From: an uncultured Ruminococcus sp.
GTDB taxonomy: Bacteria > Bacillota > Clostridia > Oscillospirales > Ruminococcaceae
Assembly: GCA_947177755.1 (NCBI GenBank)
Contig: CAMWVV010000008.1
Location: forward strand, 1-32,753
Length of the DNA: 32,753 bases
Direction of reading: 5' to 3'
In this document: positions 28,001-32,753 of the stretch, piece after piece
Numbering within the stretch: the first letter of the stretch is position 1
Layout: the number at the start of each line of letters is the position of its first letter
Program-made: the position numbers and the translations under genes
Notes under the pieces: model-generated
What the model saw: only the letters and a program-made list of their open reading frames with translations
What the model was told of the DNA's origin: nothing
Databases searched by the model: none

Positions 28001-31000
28001 TGTGCATGGATTGAACCACAGGATTATACTGCTTTTCTGGAGCATTTAAGTGGGCGTACAGGATATAATTCACGTTCCTGCGATGTTAGTTATTCCCCGA
28101 CCACAGGCGAATTTGATGTACTTAATGCAAAAAGTAAAAAAGACCTGAATTTGAATGAAACAACTACTTATGGCACGGCTGATTTAAATATGTATCAGAT
28201 TGCAGAAAAGATTCTGAATCAGCGACGCATTGCTGTAAAGCGTGAAAAAATAAATCCAAAAGACCCGACGAAAACTGTTACCAGAACAGACCCTAAAGCT
28301 ACAAAAATTGCACTTGAAAAGGCAAAACTTATCCGTGCAGAATTTCAGAAATGGATTTTTGCGGACGACAAAAGAAAAGCTAAATATGAACGCAAATACA
28401 ACGATATATTCAACAGCATTGTCGGACGTAATTATGACGGTTCTCACCTTACTTTTTCAGGTATGGCAAATGATTTCACACTTCGTCCACATCAGAAAAA
28501 CTGCGTTGCAAGGGCGATTTATGGTGGAAATACGCTTGCTGCCCATGTTGTTGGTGCAGGAAAATCAGCCGTAATTTTCACGTCCGTAATGAAGAAAAAA
28601 GAACTCGGACTGATAAATAAAGCGTGTGTTGTTGTGCCGAAAGCACTCACGGAACAGACTGCTAACGAGTGGCGTAGAGTGTATCCTGATGCAAAGATTC
28701 TAACTGTAACAAATGATGATTTATCAAATGAAACAAAAAGAAATCTTTTTACTGCAAAAGTTGCAACAGGCTCTTATGATGCGGTAATTCTTTCGCAGGA
28801 ACAGTTTGAAAAAATTCCTATGTCAAAACAGTACAGAATTAATTTCATGCAGAAAGAACTTGACAGTCTTGAGGATATGCTTCGTGAAAAGAAAATTGAA
28901 AATCATGGCAAAAAAGATTATTCAGTAAAGGCAATTGAAAAATCAAAAAAGCAGTTGGAAGCAAAACTTGAAAAACTTCTAAATCCCAAAAGTGCATCAA
29001 AAGCAAAAGACGATTTACTTGAATTTGAACAGCTCGGATTTGATTATCTCGTCTGTGATGAAGCACACGCTTATAAAAATGGCTTTGTTCAGACCAAAAT
29101 GACAAATGTAGCCGGAGTCACTACAAAACCGTCAGGCAGAGCAGAAGATATGCAGATGAAAACTGATTACTTCAATGAACAACTCGGACAGGGACACATT
29201 TTATTTGCTACCGGAACGCCTGTTTCCAACTCGATGACGGAGCTTTATGTGATGACACGATATTTACGTCCTGACTTGCTGAAACAGGCGGGAGTTGAGC
29301 GTTTTGACGACTGGGCAGCAACTTTCGGAAACGTTGTAACCAAAAATCAGCAGACGGCGGATGGCACACTGAAAATGAAAACAAGTTTTGCAAGTTTTGC
29401 TAATCTGCCGGAACTCATGGCAATGTATAAGGAATTTACGGACGTTCAGAGTGCCGAAAAACTCAATCTTCCACGTCCGGAGCTGAAAACCGGAAAACCA
29501 CAGATAATCAGCGTTCCAGCAACTCCTGAGCAAAAAATGTACGTGCGTGAACTTGCAGAAAGAGCCAAAGCAATTGAGGAGGGTATAGTAGACCCTTATG
29601 AGGATAACCACCTTAAACTGACAAGCGAAGCACGTCTTATAGGTCTCGGAAACAATGCAGTAAAGGCACTTTATGAAAAGCGTGATGAAGAACTGCCGTA
29701 TGATTTTATTGATGACAAAAACAGTAAAGTTGATAAATGCGTTGAAAAAGTTGCAGAAATTTATGAAAAAACAAATGATACAAAAGGTGTACAGATTATC
29801 TTTTCGGACGTTGCTTTAAATTCGGACAACGGAAATTTTTCAGTTTATGACTACATAAAAGACGAACTTGTTGCAAAGGGAATACCTGAAGATGAAATTA
29901 TTTTCGCTCCGAAATCAGATTCAAAGGAACGTGAAAATATTTTCCGTGATATAAATAATTCAAAGTATCGTGTGGTAATTGCAAGTACCGGAACTCTTGG
30001 TACTGGTGCAAATATTCAGCAAAATCTGTATGCATTGCATCATATCGACGTACCGTGGAAACCGTCAGATTTTGAACAGCGTGAGGGCAGAATTTTACGT
30101 CAGGGCAATAAAAACAAGGAAGTCGAAATCTTCAATTATGTCACTGAGGGAACGCTCGACAGCTATCTTTATCAGACCGTAGTCAACAAGGCTCGTTTCA
30201 TCGCACAGCTTCTGGACAATAAATCTCCGGCAAGAGTTTCTGAGGACTGTGACGAAAAAGTGCTTACATACGGCGAATTTCAGGCAGCAGCCGAAGGTAA
30301 TCCTGATTTTAAGAGACGTATTGAAGTATCAAATGAAATTGTTGAACTTGCAATGCTGAAGAAAGAGTATGCCCATGAAACGGCTGTTACAAAGGAAAAA
30401 ATTGAAAAACTCCCAGAAGAAATCAAACTGAAAAAAGAAATGCTGTCACACGTCCAGAATGACCGAAAATCAGCCGCAAAAATTCAAGAACTTGCTCTTT
30501 CAAATCCGACCAAAAATAGTAATTATGTTGTGATGACAAAAGAAAAAGTCAATGAATATCTTTTGAAAATGGCACAGTCAAAACTTGCAAATCCTGAAAA
30601 AGAAATACCGTCCGTGAACATAAATAATTTCAAGGTTTCGGTTTATTTTGACAAGCAGAATAATGAAGTGAGATTCAGTGTCCAGGGTGAAAGTACATAT
30701 TCATGTGCTGCTGGAACTGCTGAAAATCAGGACAATTATCAGCGTCTGACCAATCTTTTTGAAAAGATGATACCTAAAAAGGAACAGGAAATTATAAAGG
30801 AAATTTCGGCACTTGAAGAAAATCTTGAACAGGCAAAAAAACGTGTGGAAATACCGTTTGCACAGGAAAAAGAACTTGAAGAAAAGATACAGGAATTTCA
30901 GGAACTCGAAGAAAAACTGTCCGGACTTTCAGTGCAGGAAGATGTTATACTTGACCCAGAAGAAGAACCGATTATCGAAACATCAGAAGAAAAATCAGCA

Positions 31001-31081
31001 CGTGAAAAAATTTATAATGTTGATGATGACGACTATCAACCGACAGAAGATGATGACAATTCAAGAAATATCAGACGTTAA
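19022..31081 (+). CDS. Giant polyvalent protein: ArdC-like N-terminal region, disordered linker, multiple LPD/DUF modules, N6-adenine methylase domain, SNF2/DEAH helicase domain (DarB-like architecture)
   Basis: Uninterrupted 4019 codons; methylase motifs ILEPACGTGNF and LAIGNVPFGDY; helicase motifs VVGAGKSAV, CDEAHAYKN, GTLGTGANIQ, DFEQREGRILRQGN; N-terminal FKHNASVALEFFTQRPETKFIATREQW; SD AAGGAGG. Confidence 0.9.
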   Translation: MTENEKIKKAFTEILDNYDCSYEINDLEALPHDVQMHIAEVYYQRPFDEDNPNTYRISYELDREIFKAININDFRKIIGADELRQNGIEITDIKTTSYIGGDFYFDNSMDDDDIQISFREIIKEISFKNSNDESMTFTSYKDLKKALDDPDNNFFHKPETVQNTPVRNFSSAGAEKLREMTESSDMYIDFLKFQGRVFKHNASVALEFFTQRPETKFIATREQWAKSKRTVAQGSEAIRFVDSDGKNTDFYDFSQVEETTPPYQWTINKSNANAIKSQLEIPEKMTLISGVINSTVKPAHITSCMSALGILPKDYKAFSKSYLNAIQLVIAGRLEIGGSNFNIPSDLTALKMLKTESQKLAFLTYAANTARESLMKIERVAQNINTMERIEKNDLREMENTDPDRTEKRTGRGTAINTFGITGEQPDRSESNESGRNTGLGNNTESPQRKEHEMVSGVQNEDGGQSGVLVQVRPDMRTLQPESDRIRAVGGGRTDRDLWNEVDDVHGGELSASGGGNEAVSQVSDSSSFGGEERTGVQGLTGRPVRTGESTSDGLRGSAEMGTGEDVLLGQHSDEGDSFSSGDGSIEEKLNTVFSSDETEKTSTEKADVFVLDDEKRLVQITAEIGENQKKYADLINNENYEEATNISQQLTELTIKAKELKEKIQAKPLTKKDVDVMLEIKPPRKSVQNMTETDTAKTVKLESMLGKGMGEKSPYAMRKKGGNNWRNDESKMIDIVEIKTHNILKKTKLARKDIDIQSIPTGTFINNDTNAEIPFGRNGIDESIAKAIQDSRSVSVEARMNALYHMEEIIRDSVYFDSQTSEYHPKKSKNKSPNTMFMHRFYGIMKYDDDFYLTNLAIEESFDADENGVIKDTNNSFYSVRDIKITPVQLLGYQTHSQMPHGIEDAPTSVKVSIPQLYQFVKYFDENFFENPNAVGREAREAELYQQAKYEDAQNNDINHTETKKQIIEFAKSNNISVHEAIKKLDELEEIYNGFPAYGKTKTDIKRAKNPFFAEKVRIAFSAVSEQENYSENQKQFMKDLETFTITNNVSGNPIDAAFQMNSRFKEIYISEEQVNTNIFDGHFSAVADKLVKEFKTQMELLKQEKAQKSPTEKEKKSAPETVQIDLAEGITNAPQIQIDSSELKIDMEEIPQIIFLETDNLDGKFHFNETVFTYDIENVTVKVQESSDNLYGFDNQETLSVEDGAARISELLERYSEKNMHISLVYENGKSESLMQYINHDSDDYPIIKASPNKQVPEFTNPRTCTVQEYNDLLAEASKNIPEGQDFTLHFKVVLSNKRIYEERFKLTKDTGKLSEILPAFKNEKQSERDYLKALKMVSDEENRLTNSETMDDSNNTNTPENPSENTSETVEESESQTTIENEQKYPYVSVKAGWNYDKYIAPELETRDYTVPEFNNALKKLSERWNGDEYETKSAFVTLIVHLSETESFEKRLYAEYQFESLSQRLDYDTDWLDSETELRKAVEEAEKQTKTSGLTEKEKAFLSGEITPFMAKSVLSWDEIESIGYIMFEKGYTERYAPRKNSIYGNGLHQPELYDIVKRMHKNEDIRRELALSLLGNQHTFTTTKGNEFSVEYGEDFLTAKYGNVERQVDYMELGNSFLVLINNEYNNIVHDRTVEDLQYVIPNLSTENADKLISAFDNSLMYNWQNDLQKQQEIKHSLHDVLGDEELTEKAFASIAEMKYNYKPDLKQKQTQGTYKIYQLPDDEKYHGIRFTGMKTLENEGIQLNFEDYNLVYEGKLSEFKGIDTLEDLYKQFNIEHPEDFTGRSLSVSDVIVTETDGEQNAYYCDTMGFTEMPEFFLEKSISQENSESEKNNMDFVKETVSERLKNSEYLKSSAISNTPEDFSFTYHEETERILIDMLGENISEPEQVIITQLINDTDLQNNTFQSFMEEIYNDFRKSKPEKSADDLKIGDIIRYDSGTWRITDIKGDFSLNLENTDKNSVMPVRSFIGNWKEQLVRDGFEYVPVKEVIAQKLYDTEVKSQDSQEKNITDGQMSLLGDISEIYRIVTYSNNSGADDKEDYTTINEAIDAGRQYLEDDYYDGYAILNTAKHRIELYGGEFPRDGIFSEEVYENSETYVPTPNNPTSEKLYRRFAKMFPDIVSGEHTYERYGNVGDAYEPLTVEHLGGNTYTFMTYFMQNGDLMRDPDFEFELDHKNKTLNILEYQQDGTVFGTIYQRVYDENNNPDLKLLSALEKNFLQNLKNAHNMERPLTSYIDKNGNEFNSDNEPETIEPEEAKINDKSPELREVLNEFSEKYGLGELNIEPNRYNWKLIEKFADGTDFPLGEINSPEYGKPFTSDELRISLEEFEKASNARNQNISEIYSRQLIAERYGGVSELPKVQKNLPEITYASRPSEKISNNISAIREMIRLENAEKSGEELYDKRSNQYNSKQNSEYRLRQYCGWGGLSQVFDERFKQYDYRRQELQSLLTPEEYAEAKASSLNAHYTPQIIIDAMYKAVKNMDLPRDAKILEPACGTGNFISRLPHSFSDAEVTGVELDNITARIAKQINRDNEKVQIINSGFENSGLANNRFDLAIGNVPFGDYNMNDPDYVQDWRIHDAFFRKALDKVASGGVVAFVTSTGTMDKSNPKIREYLATQAELIGAVRLPNNAFSDAGTGVPSDIIFLKKCENPLPAHEPKPDWCYTIPDKNGLKINSYFVQNPQMVLGEMKKTTFQDRLTCEPFEGADLEKQLNEAIKNLNAKITVTKREKAVNEQRGNIEPWGKNFTFQLKDDKVYYRNGGKMEEIKCTQTENEMIKRLCEIRDVTRKLIDLQKTSVQDSELIPVRESLNKLYDEYRAEHGELSNKSVKRLFGSDSDYPILQSLENYDKETENVEKADIFFRRTVNPMLEINSVESVEEALQVSLDQKGKPDIPYMAILLDKSPESVCNELLEKGHIFIDPEKELPDKPFSGVVERSEYLSGNVRMKMTIAEEYAKSNPEYKQNVDALKTVIPEDIKADEISVQMGCAWIEPQDYTAFLEHLSGRTGYNSRSCDVSYSPTTGEFDVLNAKSKKDLNLNETTTYGTADLNMYQIAEKILNQRRIAVKREKINPKDPTKTVTRTDPKATKIALEKAKLIRAEFQKWIFADDKRKAKYERKYNDIFNSIVGRNYDGSHLTFSGMANDFTLRPHQKNCVARAIYGGNTLAAHVVGAGKSAVIFTSVMKKKELGLINKACVVVPKALTEQTANEWRRVYPDAKILTVTNDDLSNETKRNLFTAKVATGSYDAVILSQEQFEKIPMSKQYRINFMQKELDSLEDMLREKKIENHGKKDYSVKAIEKSKKQLEAKLEKLLNPKSASKAKDDLLEFEQLGFDYLVCDEAHAYKNGFVQTKMTNVAGVTTKPSGRAEDMQMKTDYFNEQLGQGHILFATGTPVSNSMTELYVMTRYLRPDLLKQAGVERFDDWAATFGNVVTKNQQTADGTLKMKTSFASFANLPELMAMYKEFTDVQSAEKLNLPRPELKTGKPQIISVPATPEQKMYVRELAERAKAIEEGIVDPYEDNHLKLTSEARLIGLGNNAVKALYEKRDEELPYDFIDDKNSKVDKCVEKVAEIYEKTNDTKGVQIIFSDVALNSDNGNFSVYDYIKDELVAKGIPEDEIIFAPKSDSKERENIFRDINNSKYRVVIASTGTLGTGANIQQNLYALHHIDVPWKPSDFEQREGRILRQGNKNKEVEIFNYVTEGTLDSYLYQTVVNKARFIAQLLDNKSPARVSEDCDEKVLTYGEFQAAAEGNPDFKRRIEVSNEIVELAMLKKEYAHETAVTKEKIEKLPEEIKLKKEMLSHVQNDRKSAAKIQELALSNPTKNSNYVVMTKEKVNEYLLKMAQSKLANPEKEIPSVNINNFKVSVYFDKQNNEVRFSVQGESTYSCAAGTAENQDNYQRLTNLFEKMIPKKEQEIIKEISALEENLEQAKKRVEIPFAQEKELEEKIQEFQELEEKLSGLSVQEDVILDPEEEPIIETSEEKSAREKIYNVDDDDYQPTEDDDNSRNIRR
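20199..20780 (+). CDS. TnpV-like protein overprinted in the +1 frame within the giant ORF
   Basis: ATG 20199 (in-frame TTG at 20190), SD-like GGAAAGG at 20182-20188; protein MTYEKWKTLTPTEQKNVPDEELPSI...PIGIYGMKWMTFMEENYPHLVEEMKLYHRYLTVARSVERNAQEYRDLLDDQFAQENPRP... resembles TnpV (PLGKYGRMR..YLKEHR...L....LY.HL.EI...A) in layout. Confidence 0.72.
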   Translation: MTYEKWKTLTPTEQKNVPDEELPSIPSELLENSLTEAKAMRVDGILGWETTQKVPNGKNTRWFPEYRMKMVGSQEFWYRFDPICGLYSLNLTELEPSVEEEPIGIYGMKWMTFMEENYPHLVEEMKLYHRYLTVARSVERNAQEYRDLLDDQFAQENPRPTDFEEVLKWEQAKMFYSDSTVMREIVLVPVTEA

Positions 31082-31094
31082 ATTTTAATATCAG

Positions 31095-31132
31095 AAATGC
31101 CCTTGCTATAAAAAAAGTGAGGGCATTTTTTT
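31095..31132 (+). terminator. Intrinsic terminator-like hairpin AAATGCCCTTGC...GTGAGGGCATTTTTTT
   Basis: 12-bp stem (2 G-U) plus T-tract just after the giant ORF stop. Confidence 0.8.
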
Positions 31133-31155
31133 GAAAAAAATCAAGGAGTAAATTT

Positions 31156-32220
31156 ATGCAAAAAGAAAATTTTAATCAGCTTGTACAGTCCGCACGTGAA
31201 GCAGATTTGCTTTCATATTTTCAGAAAAGCGGATACCATATTGACCGTCACGGAGATAATTATTACGTAAAAGAAATTCGTGGCTTGTGCATAAAACAGG
31301 ACAAAAATCAGTGGTACAATCATTACACGAATACCGGCAGGACAAATAATTCAATCGACTGCCTTACGCTTGTTCTTGGAAGAAGTTTCAATCAGGCAGT
31401 CTATGAACTTACAGGAAAAGATGTATCAAATATGCGTTCATCAGACTATCCAAAAAAGCAAGCTCCGCAGTACACATCACCTCCAAGACCACCCAAAACT
31501 GAAAAGGAAAATAAGGTTCTGAAAATGCCTGAACAAGCTCCTAATATGCGTCAGATGTTTGCATATTTTTGTCAGACAAGAAAAATTCCGGCACAAATTG
31601 TTGAGGAACTTGTTCACGCAAAACTGCTTTATCAGTCGCAGAATACTTTCAATACGGTTATCAATGGAGTACCAAAAACTTTCCAAAACGCCAATGCTAT
31701 TTTTGTGCATAGAAATGAAAAAGGCGAAGCAGTCGGTGGAGAAATTCAGGGCTGTAATTCGTTCAAAAGATACAAAAGAGTTGTTGCTGGAACTGGTGAA
31801 AGTGCGTTTATGTTTACTCCGTTTCCTGCAAAAGACGGCAAGCCGAAACGTGCATATATTTTTGAAAGTGCAATTGATTTGATGAGTTTTTACACGTTCT
31901 GTGACAAGAGAAAATTAACAGGTGCAGTGTTCGTTTCAATGGCAGGAGTTAAACCGACTGTCCCGAAAAAATTGCAGGAACAGGGAGTGCAGATTATCTC
32001 CTGTGTGGATAATGATGATGCAGGAAGAAAATTTGAAGAGGAAAATAATTTTGAACGTTCCGAAAGTGTGAAAGGCTATCTTGACTATAAAGGATTCAAG
32101 GACTGGAATGAACTTTTAGTATTCAAAAGTGAAAATCCAAACGCAAATATTATGGAAAAAAGTCCTGCCCCACAGGAACAAAAAAACGACAAACCTAATT
32201 TCTTTTCAAGGAGAAAATAA
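31156..32220 (+). CDS. DUF3991/Toprim-domain primase-like protein
   Basis: N-terminal QWYNHYTNTGRTNNSIDCLTLVLGRSFNQAVYELTG and Toprim-like YIFESAIDLMSFYTFCD...GVQIISCVDNDDAGRKFEE; SD AAGGAG. Confidence 0.85.
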   Translation: MQKENFNQLVQSAREADLLSYFQKSGYHIDRHGDNYYVKEIRGLCIKQDKNQWYNHYTNTGRTNNSIDCLTLVLGRSFNQAVYELTGKDVSNMRSSDYPKKQAPQYTSPPRPPKTEKENKVLKMPEQAPNMRQMFAYFCQTRKIPAQIVEELVHAKLLYQSQNTFNTVINGVPKTFQNANAIFVHRNEKGEAVGGEIQGCNSFKRYKRVVAGTGESAFMFTPFPAKDGKPKRAYIFESAIDLMSFYTFCDKRKLTGAVFVSMAGVKPTVPKKLQEQGVQIISCVDNDDAGRKFEEENNFERSESVKGYLDYKGFKDWNELLVFKSENPNANIMEKSPAPQEQKNDKPNFFSRRK

Positions 32221-32504
32221 TGAAAACCAAAAGAAAAAATTCAAAAAGAGGTACAGTTGAGGTTTTCATTACAGCCGATTTATGTAACTCTTTAATATCA
32301 GCTCTGGACAGTTTCATTGTTGCAGATTCTGGAAACAAGTACGCTGTTTATGCACAGAAAATCAAGGATAAAATTCTGAAACATGGTCGTTGTTTTATGA
32401 ATGGTGATGAAGAAAATGTTGCAGTTTATTTTTACGAAAATGAAGCTGCACTGCTGATAAAAATGTTTGCAATTTATGTAAATGCAACTGAAAATACTGA
32501 CTGA
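32220..32504 (+). CDS. Small hypothetical protein of mobile element
   Basis: ATG overlaps the previous stop (TAATG); 94 aa. Confidence 0.6.
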   Translation: MKTKRKNSKRGTVEVFITADLCNSLISALDSFIVADSGNKYAVYAQKIKDKILKHGRCFMNGDEENVAVYFYENEAALLIKMFAIYVNATENTD

Positions 32505-32560
32505 AAAAGTATGAGGAAAATTAAAAAATATGAATACCTATAAAGTTGATAAGAATATAA

Positions 32561-32753
32561 AAAAGGGGTCTGGGGATTTCCACAGTCTGCGGAGCAGAAG
32601 AAACTTTCCGCACGATTTTTTTGGAGAAAAAATTTCAGATTTTAGTAAAAATCCGTCGGAAAGTTTCAGCCGTCAAGGTCGCAGACTTTGCCCAATAAAT
32701 GAAGCGAAGCGGAATGTCCAGTTTTGATGAGCCTTTTAGGGCTTGTCAAAACT
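32561..32753. other. Structured non-coding region, candidate oriT
   Basis: Nested inverted repeats AGTCTGCG/CGCAGACT and GAAACTTTCCG/CGGAAAGTTTC, then a 14-bp hairpin AGTTTTGATGAGCC-TTTTAG-GGCTTGTCAAAACT running to the window edge; GC-richer than surroundings. Confidence 0.6.

Noticed and set aside
32530-32727. 65-aa plus-strand ORF at the right edge
   Set aside because: Overlaps the nested inverted repeats; composition is not protein-like after the first residues; non-coding/oriT explanation preferred.
1-32753. CRISPR arrays, tRNA, rRNA, insertion sequences, integrase or full relaxase
   Set aside because: Looked for regularly spaced repeats, RNA gene signatures and transposase/recombinase motifs; none found by eye apart from the TnpV-like ORF, which is not itself a transposase.

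Overview
The window is most of the transfer module of an AT-rich integrative and conjugative element (ICE) of the Firmicutes/Clostridia type. Almost everything is encoded on the + strand. Order: XRE-family regulator; PcfB/DUF3801-like protein; VirD4 coupling ATPase; two Maff2-type small membrane proteins; VirB6/TrbL-like membrane protein; PrgI-like protein; VirB4 ATPase; large bitopic membrane protein; a PAPS-reductase/DndC-like protein; small conjugation-operon proteins; a beta-helix/adhesin-like protein; DUF4315-like coiled coil; second XRE regulator; topoisomerase III; decayed VirB4 and VirD4 fragments; two orphan ORFs; a 4019-aa polyvalent protein (ArdC-like N-terminus, N6-methylase, SNF2/DEAH helicase); a Toprim/DUF3991 primase-like protein; and an oriT-like structured region at the right edge. 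No integrase, complete relaxase, rRNA, tRNA or CRISPR array is visible, so the element continues outside the window. The most interesting signal is a well-formed TnpV-like ORF (about 20199-20780) read in the +1 frame entirely inside the 4019-aa ORF. It sits exactly where that ORF encodes only a G/S/R/D-rich disordered linker and where GC content jumps. Other notable points are a fused graveyard of second-copy VirB4 and VirD4 C-termini, an orphan 4-Cys PP-loop enzyme in the transfer operon, intrinsic-terminator hairpins with no room for a promoter behind them, a 20-nt repeat at gene ends, palindromes over candidate promoters, and an unannotated 35-aa hydrophobic ORF divergent from the first repressor. 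All family assignments are from reading motifs by eye; no database search was run.
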